DNA of 64,000 nucleotides from contig DDET01000047.1 in NCBI GenBank assembly GCA_002336915.1, forward strand, positions 1 through 64,000, in the 5' to 3' direction. Below, piece after piece: positions 25,782 to 34,336 of this stretch. This stretch comes from Bacteroidetes bacterium UBA1947. Its GTDB lineage: Bacteria > Bacteroidota > Bacteroidia > Chitinophagales > Chitinophagaceae. Every line of letters starts with the position of its first letter. Positions within the stretch are counted from its first letter, which is position 1. The position numbers and the translations under genes were made by a program. The notes under the pieces are model-generated. The model was not told the origin of the DNA and did not search any database. It saw only the letters and a program-made list of their open reading frames with translations.

Positions 25782-26521
25782 TAGTCGGCATTATTCCCGC
25801 ACGCTACGCATCTACGCGCTTTCCCGGTAAGCCGCTAATAGACATACAGGGTAAAAGCATGATACAGCGCGTATACGAACAAGCTGTAAAATGCACTTTC
25901 CTTAAAAAGGTGGTGGTAGCTACCGATGATGAGCGAATAGCACAGCATGTGCGCATGTTCGGTGGCGAGGTAGTCATGACGGCCATGCACCATCCCAGCG
26001 GTACCGACCGCTGTTGGGATGCACTGCAGCAGTTGGGCGGCGAGTACAAATACGTCATCAACATACAGGGCGATGAGCCTTTTATCGAAACCGCACAAAT
26101 AGACGAGCTGGCAATAGCATTGCAGGACGGCAATACAGAGCTGGCCACCCAAATGATACCGGTAAGCAGCCACGATATGCTTTTCGATAAAGGCGAAGTA
26201 AAGATCGTGCTCAATGATAAAAATGAGGCGCTTTACTTTAGCCGAAATGTCATTCCTTTCATAAAAGGGGTGGAGGAGCAATACTGGCATTTGCACCATA
26301 CTTATTACCGGCATGTAGGTATGTATGCCTATCGCAAAGACATTCTGGAAAAGATCACTAAACTTCCTGTCTCCGCTCTTGAAAAAGCAGAATCATTAGA
26401 GCAGCTGCGCTGGCTCGAAAACGGTTTCAGGATAAAATGCGTCCCCACCAAATACGAAAGCCATTGCATTGATACGTCCGAAGATGTAGACAAAGTGCTT
26501 CAGCTAATGGGCTTGAAATAG
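25778..26521 (+). CDS. kdsB: CMP-Kdo (CMP-Kdo8N) synthetase KdsB
   Basis: A 247-aa cytidylyltransferase that activates Kdo, or here probably Kdo8N, with CTP for transfer to lipid A. Signature motifs are IIPARYASTRFPGKPL at the N-terminus, VVVATDDERI, and the metal/nucleotide-binding NIQGDEPFI. In Shewanella the enzyme of the kdnAB pathway prefers Kdo8N; the shared operon suggests the same here. ATGA overlap with the phosphatase gene indicates translational coupling. It is the last clearly LPS-related gene of the operon. Confidence 0.93.
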   Translation: MIVGIIPARYASTRFPGKPLIDIQGKSMIQRVYEQAVKCTFLKKVVVATDDERIAQHVRMFGGEVVMTAMHHPSGTDRCWDALQQLGGEYKYVINIQGDEPFIETAQIDELAIALQDGNTELATQMIPVSSHDMLFDKGEVKIVLNDKNEALYFSRNVIPFIKGVEEQYWHLHHTYYRHVGMYAYRKDILEKITKLPVSALEKAESLEQLRWLENGFRIKCVPTKYESHCIDTSEDVDKVLQLMGLK

Positions 26522-26580
26522 CATGGCCGGATTTTGATTAATTGTCTCTTTCTTTTTACCTTACTGCATAAACATTCCTT

Positions 26581-27153
26581 ATGCCATATATACCATTGGA
26601 GGAGCACTTGCCTGGCATCACTGGCTTGCTTGAGTATAGTCCTCTGAGCGGCGAACCGATACGTGAATTAACACAGGTTTTACTACGCGGCCCCTCTTCA
26701 CTTACTGAAGCTGAGCGCGAATTGATCGCCACAATAGTATCGTACAGGAACAATTGCCGTTTCTGCATGACCGCCCATACCGCAGCTGCCGATGCATTAC
26801 TTGGCGAGCATGAAACCTCTGCAATGGTAAAGCAGGATATACTTACCGCGCCTGTAAGCAATAAAATGAAAGCCTTACTAACTATTGCCGCACAGGTAGC
26901 TGGTAATGGCAAAAATGTTACGCCCGATCTTATTCAGAAAGCAAAAGATGAAGGTGCCACAGATATCGAGATACACGACACCGTATTGATAGCCGCACTC
27001 TTCTGTTTATACAACCGCTATGTCGATGGCCTGGCAACGGTCACACCCAATAATGCCGATTTTTACGAAGGCATGGCCCAAAGGCTGAAAGAGCATGGCT
27101 ACGTTCGCTTCGAAGAGGGTTATGATCACCTCAAAGGCCAGCATATAGAATGA
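26581..27153 (+). CDS. AhpD-like carboxymuconolactone decarboxylase-family protein (first copy)
   Basis: A 190-aa protein with an AhpD-type redox motif C59-x-x-C62 and H66 (NNCRFCMTAHTAAA). AhpD proteins use this CxxC to carry electrons to peroxiredoxins; related enzymes act on peroxides or small lactones. The C-terminal half (TDIEIHDTVLIAALFCLYNRYVDGLAT) matches the family's second helical repeat. It overlaps the following MFS gene by 4 bases and has a close paralog on that gene's other side, with both cysteines and the histidine at the same residue numbers. The substrate is unknown. Confidence 0.82.
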   Translation: MPYIPLEEHLPGITGLLEYSPLSGEPIRELTQVLLRGPSSLTEAERELIATIVSYRNNCRFCMTAHTAAADALLGEHETSAMVKQDILTAPVSNKMKALLTIAAQVAGNGKNVTPDLIQKAKDEGATDIEIHDTVLIAALFCLYNRYVDGLATVTPNNADFYEGMAQRLKEHGYVRFEEGYDHLKGQHIE

Positions 27154-28388
27154 TGCCTGCCAATAGCATAGATGCCGTTCAGTCGCAGCCTGTAATGAAA
27201 GCAAAGATGTACGCTGCTTTCATTATTTGCTTTCTTGCTACAATGGTATGCGGCACGGTATCTACTATTATGTCCACCTACCTGCATGTCGCGGTCAAGG
27301 ATTTGATTGGTGATGTGGACGAACAAAAATTCAATAATGTCAGCTCATATATCAGCGCATTGTTCCTTTATGGCTGGATGTTTGGCGGCATCACCTGGGG
27401 TGTAATTTGCGATAGGATAGGCAGGTCAAAGGCAGTAATATTTTCGATAGCATTCTATGCTGTCTTTACTGTACTAACAGGTTTGGCCCCTACATGGTTT
27501 TGGGTTACGGCATCTCGATTTTTATCGGGTTTTGGTATCGGTGGCGTTTTGCTCACAACCAATGTGCTCATAGCAGAGATCTGGCCTGCTAAAAAGCGTG
27601 CTATCGCATTGGGTATACTTTCCATCTCTTTCCCCATCGGTATTTTCTCCGCCGGCCTTATTGAGTTCTTTGTCAACAGTTGGCGGCAGGCATTTATTAT
27701 TGGCCTCATTCCTCTTGTCTTATCTCTTGTATCTATTTGGGTTATGGCTGAATCACAGCAATGGAGCGATAGTAAAACGCTTGCAGCGAAGGAACAAGAA
27801 ACGCTTGATCCCTTTTACAAGAAAAATTTGATCGCGGGTTCCATAATATTCGGGGGTATGCTCATCGGCATGTGGGCTATATTTTCCTGGTTGCCTACAT
27901 GGGTGCAAAGCATAGTCGCCGGCGATGCGCAGCACCAGCGGGGGATGAGCATGATGCTGATCGGTATGGGCGGACTCTCAGGTGGTTTTATCTCCGGTTG
28001 GGTGGTAAATGGCATAGGCTTGCGCAAGACCATGATGCTTTGCTTTTTGATCTGTTTCGTCATGGCCTTCGCTTTATTTAAGCTCAATACCTCTTTCAGC
28101 AATATTATATATCCTGAGATTGCGCTCCTCGCCATTTTCTTTGGTATCAGCCAGGGCGCTTTATCGCTTTATATACCCCAGTTGTTTAAAACCGCGGTCA
28201 GGGCTTATGCCACAGGCATTGCTTTCAACATCGGCAGGCTATTCACCGCCACTGTTGTGTTTTTTATCGGTACACTGGTTACTTTATTAGGTGGCTATGG
28301 TAACAGCATTTTTACTTTTTCATTCGTATTTTTAATAGGCCTGGTAACCACATTCTTTTCAAAAGAAAAGGTCACCAACCATCTCTAA
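27150..28388 (+). CDS. Major facilitator superfamily transporter
   Basis: A 412-aa inner-membrane protein with about 12 hydrophobic segments. The conserved MFS loop motif after helix 2 is visible as GVICDRIGRSKAVI, and a helix-5 motif as LGILSISFPIG. It resembles sugar/organic-acid or cyanate-type porters, but the substrate cannot be read. Two ATG codons in tandem at 27150 and 27153 overlap the AhpD-like stop. The MFS-between-two-AhpD arrangement suggests it carries a substrate or product of those proteins. Confidence 0.85.
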   Translation: MMPANSIDAVQSQPVMKAKMYAAFIICFLATMVCGTVSTIMSTYLHVAVKDLIGDVDEQKFNNVSSYISALFLYGWMFGGITWGVICDRIGRSKAVIFSIAFYAVFTVLTGLAPTWFWVTASRFLSGFGIGGVLLTTNVLIAEIWPAKKRAIALGILSISFPIGIFSAGLIEFFVNSWRQAFIIGLIPLVLSLVSIWVMAESQQWSDSKTLAAKEQETLDPFYKKNLIAGSIIFGGMLIGMWAIFSWLPTWVQSIVAGDAQHQRGMSMMLIGMGGLSGGFISGWVVNGIGLRKTMMLCFLICFVMAFALFKLNTSFSNIIYPEIALLAIFFGISQGALSLYIPQLFKTAVRAYATGIAFNIGRLFTATVVFFIGTLVTLLGGYGNSIFTFSFVFLIGLVTTFFSKEKVTNHL

Positions 28389-28405
28389 CCCAAAAAATAA
28401 AACAC

Positions 28406-28951
28406 ATGGCATACATAGAAGTGGAAGAAGGCGTTCCCGGTATCCGGAGCTTGGTAATGTTCAGGCCCGAAACGGGTGTACACCTTTATGACCTTGCAAG
28501 GGTGTTGTTGAGGGGCGAATCCACGCTCAGCGAAGCCGAGCGCGAGTTGATAGGCGCATATGTATCCGGCAGGAACAATTGCGGCTTTTGCATGAACAGC
28601 CATGCCGCCGCCGCCCGTTGCCTCTATGGCCAGGATAAGGCTTTAGTGGATGAGGTGCTGAAGGATATGCAGGCCTCGCATATTAGCGATAAAATGAAAA
28701 CCCTGCTCAACATCGCAGGCAAGGTGCAGGTACTTGGTAAGGAAGTAAAAGAGGAGGACATTGCTGCTGCCCGCGCACAGGGCGCTACCGATAAAGAGAT
28801 ACATGACACGGTGCTGATAGCGGCTACATTTTCCATGTTCAACCGTTATGTAGATGGCCTGGCCTCTTTTACGCCCACAGATCCGGCAGTCTACGAAGAA
28901 ATGGGCCGGCGGATGGTAGAGAAAAATTACCAGATGCCTCAAAAAGACTAA
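28406..28951 (+). CDS. AhpD-like carboxymuconolactone decarboxylase-family protein (second copy)
   Basis: A 181-aa paralog of the protein encoded at 26581. It keeps C59-x-x-C62 and H66 (NNCGFCMNSHAAAA) and the same C-terminal repeat (TDKEIHDTVLIAATFSMFNRYVDGLAS). It begins 17 bases after the MFS stop, so the three genes are one unit, and it ends just before an array of 48-base repeats and a terminator. Confidence 0.82.
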   Translation: MAYIEVEEGVPGIRSLVMFRPETGVHLYDLARVLLRGESTLSEAERELIGAYVSGRNNCGFCMNSHAAAARCLYGQDKALVDEVLKDMQASHISDKMKTLLNIAGKVQVLGKEVKEEDIAAARAQGATDKEIHDTVLIAATFSMFNRYVDGLASFTPTDPAVYEEMGRRMVEKNYQMPQKD

Positions 28952-28963
28952 ATAGCCTCAGTG

Positions 28964-29088
28964 CCGCTTTTTTGCGGTCAGACGCTTTAAGGGCCTTGGT
29001 AGCGTCAGCACAGCTTTTTTTGCGGTCAGACGATTTAAGGGCCTTGGTAGCGTCAGCACCGCTTTTTTTGCGGTCAGACGCGTTAAGG
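28964..29088. repeat. 48-base tandem repeat with internal palindromes, about 2.7 copies
   Basis: The phrase GCGGTCAGACG starts at 28974, 29022 and 29070, an exact 48-base period. Each unit contains a CCGC-T(n)-GCGG hairpin and, in the first unit, GACGCT paired with AGCGTC across the TTAAGGGCCTTGG spacer. The array lies between the second AhpD-like gene and the convergent terminator. It has no open reading frame of interest. Confidence 0.8.
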
Positions 29089-29125
29089 GACGCACGAAAT
29101 GAGAATCACAAATACACTTAAAAAC

Positions 29126-29154
29126 AAATAGCCCCGCAATTTGCGGGGCTATTT
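29126..29154. terminator. Bidirectional terminator between convergent units
   Basis: The 14-bp stem AAATAGCCCCGCAA/TTGCGGGGCTATTT has A/T flanks on both sides, between the AhpD-MFS unit (plus) and porV (minus). Confidence 0.88.
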
Positions 29155-29178
29155 GAATATTATGAGGAATGATGACTA

Positions 29179-30381
29179 TTATTCATCGCTTCCGCCATCA
29201 TCCTTCTTGTCTACTTTATCGAATTCAAACATCAGGGAGAAACGCAGTGTGTTTGAAAGTGGGTTACGGTTGATACCTGAACCCGATGGTACCAGGTACG
29301 CCACGTTAAGGGCAAATACATTGTATTTTACACCTATACCGCAAGTGAAATATTTACGGTCGCCCTTGGTTGCAGGCTCGTAAAAATAACCCGCACGTAC
29401 CGCAAACTGGTTTTGATACCAGTATTCAAGGCCCGCAGAGATATCGATTTCTTTCAGTTCTTCGCTAAAACCACCCGGTGCATCGCCAAAGGAACCCAGC
29501 ATGCCGGACACTACCGATTTTTCAGGATAGTACTGCGCACCTGTTGTCTTATCAACCAGTGGACTTGGTACCAGCAATTTATTAAAGTCCAGGGCTACTG
29601 TTATTTTATTATAAGCATCGGCCTGGTAAGTATATGCTGCACCAAGGCCCAGGTTTATCGGGATAAAATCCTTGTGCGTTGAATTGTAAGATATTTTAGA
29701 ACCCGCATTCGTTAGGGCTGCACCCAGGCTAATGTTTGTTTTACGGTCCTCTTCAAGCTCTGTTGTTTTGTTGAAATACACGCCTATATCGGCACCAAAG
29801 GCATTGCCGGGCTTATAATCCAGGAAATTGCCCAAACCGCTGATGATAGCAGAATGTATATACCTTAAACTCACACCTGTAGATAGGTAAGGAGATAAAC
29901 GGCGCGAATAACCGAGATCAAATGAATATTCACGTGGCTTACCGGTACCCAGCGACTGGGCATTAATGTCTGTGTAATTGATATCACCCAGCGAAAAATA
30001 GCGCATCGATGCACTAACTGCCTGGTTATTGTCCTGTCCGAATTTTGCATAGCCTGCTATATAAGCAAGGAATATATCCGGTACCAGGTCTTTCAGCCAG
30101 GGAGTATATGTAACAGATATGCCATATTTTTTTTCTGCGAATGGTATCTTACCCACATTCCAAAACTGGGCATTAGCATCGGCCGTTGTGGCCAGCCCTA
30201 CGTCACCCATGGCCCCTGCACGTGCATCAGGCGATATTCTTAAAAAAGGAACCGCTGTGGTAATAGTATTTGTTGTACCGTTGATATTTGTCGTTGCTCC
30301 GCCGCTATGTTGTGCGTAAACCTCAGTACTCAGTAAGCCGGTTAATATACTTATTCCAATTAAAGCAAAACGTTTTGCCAT
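29179..30381 (-). CDS. porV: Type IX secretion outer-membrane protein PorV (LptO)
   Basis: A 400-aa outer-membrane beta-barrel of the PorV/FadL-like group. It binds cargo from the SprA translocon and shuttles it to the PorU attachment complex. The signal peptide is MAKRFALIGISILTGLLSTEVYAQ; the mature start leads to FLRISPDARAGAMGDVGLAT, a hallmark of PorV, followed by alternating beta strands and a terminal LRFSLMFEF barrel strand with a short acidic tail. The frame is open upstream only from a TTG; the ATG at 30381 is chosen. It lies downstream of porU, the usual gene order, so both are probably expressed together. Confidence 0.92.
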   Translation of the reverse strand: MAKRFALIGISILTGLLSTEVYAQHSGGATTNINGTTNTITTAVPFLRISPDARAGAMGDVGLATTADANAQFWNVGKIPFAEKKYGISVTYTPWLKDLVPDIFLAYIAGYAKFGQDNNQAVSASMRYFSLGDINYTDINAQSLGTGKPREYSFDLGYSRRLSPYLSTGVSLRYIHSAIISGLGNFLDYKPGNAFGADIGVYFNKTTELEEDRKTNISLGAALTNAGSKISYNSTHKDFIPINLGLGAAYTYQADAYNKITVALDFNKLLVPSPLVDKTTGAQYYPEKSVVSGMLGSFGDAPGGFSEELKEIDISAGLEYWYQNQFAVRAGYFYEPATKGDRKYFTCGIGVKYNVFALNVAYLVPSGSGINRNPLSNTLRFSLMFEFDKVDKKDDGGSDE

Positions 30382-30483
30382 TCTAATTTCAATTTGTTTA
30401 TAAACTATTTTAAAATATTTGGTCTGCAATATTACGCCTTAATTCTTTAAAAATGAGGAAGAACCTTGCAATTTACCTCCATA

Positions 30484-33400
30484 TTAACGTAGCAACACCA
30501 GTTTTTGGTATGCGCTGGTTTTAGAACCTGTAGCAGTGGCTATGTTAATGCGGTACACATACACGCCGGCAGGCAATTTTGCCCCTCCGTCTCCTGTCCC
30601 GTCCCAGGTTATTTCATTGCTCCTGCTGTTGCTGGGGGTAAAGCTCTGCCTTATTTTACGTACAGGCACCCCTGCAGTGCTGTAGATATTAATTTCCACG
30701 TTCAGCTCTTCGTAGGGATGGTTGTGCTCAAAGAAGAAGTGCGTTACATCTTTAAAGGGGTTGGGGTAGTTCATCAGGTCCTGCATTTTCACTATGCCGC
30801 CGTCCACTACCTCGAAGTTCACAGTACCTTCTCCGGAATTGTTGCTCACATCCCATGCCTTTACCACTATGGTATGCTTGCCAACGGCCAGGTTATCCAG
30901 CGGGAAGTATACATGCCCTTTCTTATAAGTATTAGCTTCCGTTTCGTAGTAGTCGTTAAGCACATAAGGCACTTCTATGTTGCCATCCAGCACGGCAGTA
31001 AGATCATGGCCTACCGAATTGCCCGATACATTGATGCCTGTTTCATCCGCCAGCGATACATACAGCAAGGTATTAGGCCCGGTAATGCCACCGTCTTTGA
31101 ACAGGCTGTCGCCTATATAGGGCTTTACTATCGGGGCATCATTATCCACCACCGGGTTGTCCGAGTAGCCGCCTATGGTAAAATTGGTATCAGCGCCTGC
31201 TGCATCCGTTATGCCATTATCTGCATAAGAGCTTAGCTTGCCTTTGCCGTAATCATAGTTGATATCCTTTGGCGCAATAAAGGTGTAGGAGAACTGCCCG
31301 TTGGTAACGGTCGATTTGCCTTTGTAGATGATGTTGCTCTGCGTCTGGAACGATGTATCACCCCAATAGGTACTCACATCAATTTTCTTCGGTTTGTCGT
31401 AGAACGCAACCGAAAGTTTACCATTGAAGTCGGTCAGTACATTCCCGTTGTTATCCCTTACGCTGCCATACACCATATAAGAACCCAAGGCATTGATCGA
31501 GTCCGTTAGCTGCGAGCCTGTAGTATTTCTGACAGAATCTGTAACAACTGTGTACTCCGGGAAATCAGGTGTTAAGGCAGGATCGCCCAGGAGCGCAAAT
31601 TTGCGAAAATTTGCCATGTCGCCGGCATGCTGGTAGGTTTCATTTTTGCCTATACGAAGCGCGTCCCCGAACTTATTCCATCCTTGGGCCGTACGCGTAA
31701 ACTGGTTGCGCAAAAAAGCTTCATTGATCTCGTGGTTCTGGTCAGCATATACCAGTTGCGTAGTTGTGAGCGCTGCTATTACACCGCCGTTATTTTTCAG
31801 TACCATGGCCTCCCCTGCCGATACAAATGATGGCTGGTCGAACTGTCCGAACTCGCAAGTGGCCGTTACCATAAATGGCATATGGTCAAAGCTGTTCCAC
31901 TTGTTATAGTCATCAGACGTAAGTATGCGCTTGCCGGACCATACAGTGGGATTACCATGCCCGCTATAGTTTACAAAGAAGCAACCTTTATACACCTGGT
32001 CGTTAATTATTTTGTTTGCCTGCGGGCATCGTGCGCCGCCGGGGCTCGATACCGAAGGCAAGGCATCCGCATACACTTTTGTATGGTTATAAATATTGTT
32101 TGCATTGGTAACGGTGCGCGTCATAGGATCGCTGCCTGCAGTCAGGTGACGTCCTGCACCATCTTCATCATCTGCTACAAATGTGGTACCCAGCCTCCAT
32201 GGCCCCAGTGAGGCGGTGCTTTTGTAGTGCTTTACTTTATTCACAAAAGCAGTGGCGTCCTGCATATTATTTACCGGCAGGCGGCCTACTCCTATATCGA
32301 GTGTATTTGCAATACCGATATTGTTAATATTTTCATTGTCATCAAGAATTCCGTAAAAGTCGTCACTATAAAAAGCATAATATAGATTATGCGACTGCTC
32401 ACTCTCATAAACCGGCACATAGTCTGCATTGTTAGCGGTCCTGTTCTTATAATCGTAGGAGGCATCGCCCAACAGCAGGAGATAACGCGGCATTTGTGTG
32501 CTGTCCATTCCTGCGCGGTCATAAAATAAACGGGCAAGATCGCGTATAGCACAAATATCTTTTGAACCTGATGAAAATTCATTGTATACCTGCGACGTTG
32601 TGGCAACCATCACGCGCATATTATCATGCTGGCGGTGAAAATCGGCAAATTGATTGGCAGCATCCAGGAAATCGGGCGCCGTTACGATGATCATATCTAC
32701 CTGGCCCGATCCATGCAGGTTTTGGTTGTCGGTTTTGCCAACATACTCCGGCACATTCAGCTGGCTGCCATTAAGTGCAATGAACTCATGCAGCATAGCA
32801 GCATCCTGGGTAAATGTATAAACGCTGCCGCTAAGAGAGCCGTTCATTTTTACCGGTGTATGCGGGTTGGTTACATCCCACACCTGCGTGTTACTGCCTG
32901 CATTTTTCAGTTGGTAGCTTGCCACTTTGCCTGCACCAACACTTTTCCAGTCGCGGAAGGCGAGCTGTTCTGCAACCAGGCCAAGATCCCTGCGCGTGTT
33001 TATTTCTATATAATCAAGGAAACCTCTGTCGTCAGTGCTGGAGGGATAGTACGCAAGGCTTATGGTTACAGTGCCGCTTGCCTGCATGGCAAAATCTGTA
33101 TCCTTTTCTATTATTTGGTCCATCTGGTCACCTTGTCCCGATTGGGCATTAAAAAGGAGCGTAGTTTTGAGATTGCCATTTACTGAGACCTTGAAGGTGT
33201 TAGTTGTTGCAGCGGAGCGTGAACCTAGTACCACCCGAAAATTGGTCTGCGCCGTGGTGTTACCCAGGTCGAAAGGAAACGAACCTGTGGTCTGCTTACC
33301 CGGGCCGCTGCCATATTCTTCGCCCCACCACTGTTTACCAAACCTGCCAATATTCACCAGGTCCGACTCGTGCGATGCGTAATCATTAAAATCGGTCACC

Positions 33401-34218
33401 GTAACATTTCCTGCGGGTACATTGCTTTGCGTATTTATGCGCAGGCCCGGTGCATCAAAATTTATGAAATAATAGGCCTTATCTTCATACAGGTTCACCT
33501 GGTGCCTGAAGGACTGGTTGGTGCTATCCTTCATCCATGCGGTAGGCCCTACGGCATAAAAAACTATATAGTCGCCCTGGTCAAATCTGCCGTCGCCACC
33601 ATCGTTCACCCATATTGCATTCTCGGTAAGATCGTTTGCACGCGGTATCGCATTGTTTTCTGCCAGCATATTGCCGCCGTTACCGAACACCCTGATGTTG
33701 GCGGGAACAATTGTTGCGGGATTCACTCCCATGCTATTCAGCAGGTTATAATCTATTTTGTATAATCCCGTGTTTGTGACTGAAATTTTATACCAATTAC
33801 CGGTCGCGAGTACTGAGTTGGTTGCGGTAGCTTTTGCTGCAACTATTTCAGGCGTAGCCGCTTCCTGCTCCGCGATAACTGCTGTAAAACTTCTTAGCCG
33901 TTTTGTCTCTTGGGTCCGGGCATCTGTAACATATGCAGAAACACGCAGCAGGGCAAAAGGCCTTTTACGCTCCTTGCCCAATACTATATCGAACTTTGTA
34001 GCATCCGCTGTTACGGCATCGGCGGGCAAGTCCACATCACCTTCATAGCTACAGTTGTCTAGCTGCACTTTGGGCATGCTGTAATGTTGCAGCCATATTT
34101 TTTTTATCACCCAGCCCCTGTTTATATCCTCCTTAGCTACGGAAAACGAATATGGCGCAGCCTGAACAGCATAAGAGGTTGCCAGCAATAGTGCAATAAC
34201 GATAAATAGCTTTTTCAT
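30484..34218 (-). CDS. porU: Type IX secretion system sortase PorU
   Basis: A 1244-aa surface sortase of the gingipain-like C25 peptidase family. It removes the C-terminal sorting domain from exported proteins and attaches A-LPS or another anchor. The signal peptide is MKKLFIVIALLLATSYAVQAAP. The catalytic pair falls near residues 753 (His in NYSGHGNPT) and 788 (Cys in TATCEFGQFD). The N-terminal 450 residues are a beta-rich prodomain region; the C-terminus has an FlgD-like Ig fold (MNYPNPFKDVT, WDGTGDGG, PAGVYVYRI) rather than a separate cargo. The length is standard. A TATGTTTG-type -7 box lies 50 bases upstream on the minus strand. PorV follows after about 100 bases. Confidence 0.95.
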   Translation of the reverse strand: MKKLFIVIALLLATSYAVQAAPYSFSVAKEDINRGWVIKKIWLQHYSMPKVQLDNCSYEGDVDLPADAVTADATKFDIVLGKERKRPFALLRVSAYVTDARTQETKRLRSFTAVIAEQEAATPEIVAAKATATNSVLATGNWYKISVTNTGLYKIDYNLLNSMGVNPATIVPANIRVFGNGGNMLAENNAIPRANDLTENAIWVNDGGDGRFDQGDYIVFYAVGPTAWMKDSTNQSFRHQVNLYEDKAYYFINFDAPGLRINTQSNVPAGNVTVTDFNDYASHESDLVNIGRFGKQWWGEEYGSGPGKQTTGSFPFDLGNTTAQTNFRVVLGSRSAATTNTFKVSVNGNLKTTLLFNAQSGQGDQMDQIIEKDTDFAMQASGTVTISLAYYPSSTDDRGFLDYIEINTRRDLGLVAEQLAFRDWKSVGAGKVASYQLKNAGSNTQVWDVTNPHTPVKMNGSLSGSVYTFTQDAAMLHEFIALNGSQLNVPEYVGKTDNQNLHGSGQVDMIIVTAPDFLDAANQFADFHRQHDNMRVMVATTSQVYNEFSSGSKDICAIRDLARLFYDRAGMDSTQMPRYLLLLGDASYDYKNRTANNADYVPVYESEQSHNLYYAFYSDDFYGILDDNENINNIGIANTLDIGVGRLPVNNMQDATAFVNKVKHYKSTASLGPWRLGTTFVADDEDGAGRHLTAGSDPMTRTVTNANNIYNHTKVYADALPSVSSPGGARCPQANKIINDQVYKGCFFVNYSGHGNPTVWSGKRILTSDDYNKWNSFDHMPFMVTATCEFGQFDQPSFVSAGEAMVLKNNGGVIAALTTTQLVYADQNHEINEAFLRNQFTRTAQGWNKFGDALRIGKNETYQHAGDMANFRKFALLGDPALTPDFPEYTVVTDSVRNTTGSQLTDSINALGSYMVYGSVRDNNGNVLTDFNGKLSVAFYDKPKKIDVSTYWGDTSFQTQSNIIYKGKSTVTNGQFSYTFIAPKDINYDYGKGKLSSYADNGITDAAGADTNFTIGGYSDNPVVDNDAPIVKPYIGDSLFKDGGITGPNTLLYVSLADETGINVSGNSVGHDLTAVLDGNIEVPYVLNDYYETEANTYKKGHVYFPLDNLAVGKHTIVVKAWDVSNNSGEGTVNFEVVDGGIVKMQDLMNYPNPFKDVTHFFFEHNHPYEELNVEINIYSTAGVPVRKIRQSFTPSNSRSNEITWDGTGDGGAKLPAGVYVYRINIATATGSKTSAYQKLVLLR

Positions 34219-34267
34219 TGAGTTTTGTCGGGCTTTATATTAAGTTCGGGCAGGCTGTGGCAGCCGG

Positions 34268-34275
34268 CAAACATA
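34268..34275 (-). promoter_or_regulatory. Candidate -7 box of porU-porV (TATGTTTG on minus)
   Basis: CAAACATA on the plus strand reads TATGTTTG on the minus strand, 50 bases before the porU start. No clear -33 element was seen. Confidence 0.45.
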
Positions 34276-34336
34276 GTAACGTTAAAATTGCCCTAATATT
34301 ATATAAAATTCGGCCGGACAGGGAAATATATGAGGG

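Noticed and set aside
28964..29088. Possible CRISPR array
   Set aside because: The 48-base units are contiguous with no unique spacers and no cas genes are near.
30505..31236. A 243-codon plus-strand frame opposite porU
   Set aside because: It is antisense to the well-supported PorU coding sequence, has no recognisable motif and an unusual Cys/His-rich composition; it is a shadow.
32626..33186. A 186-codon plus-strand frame opposite porU
   Set aside because: Same reason: antisense shadow of a secure gene.
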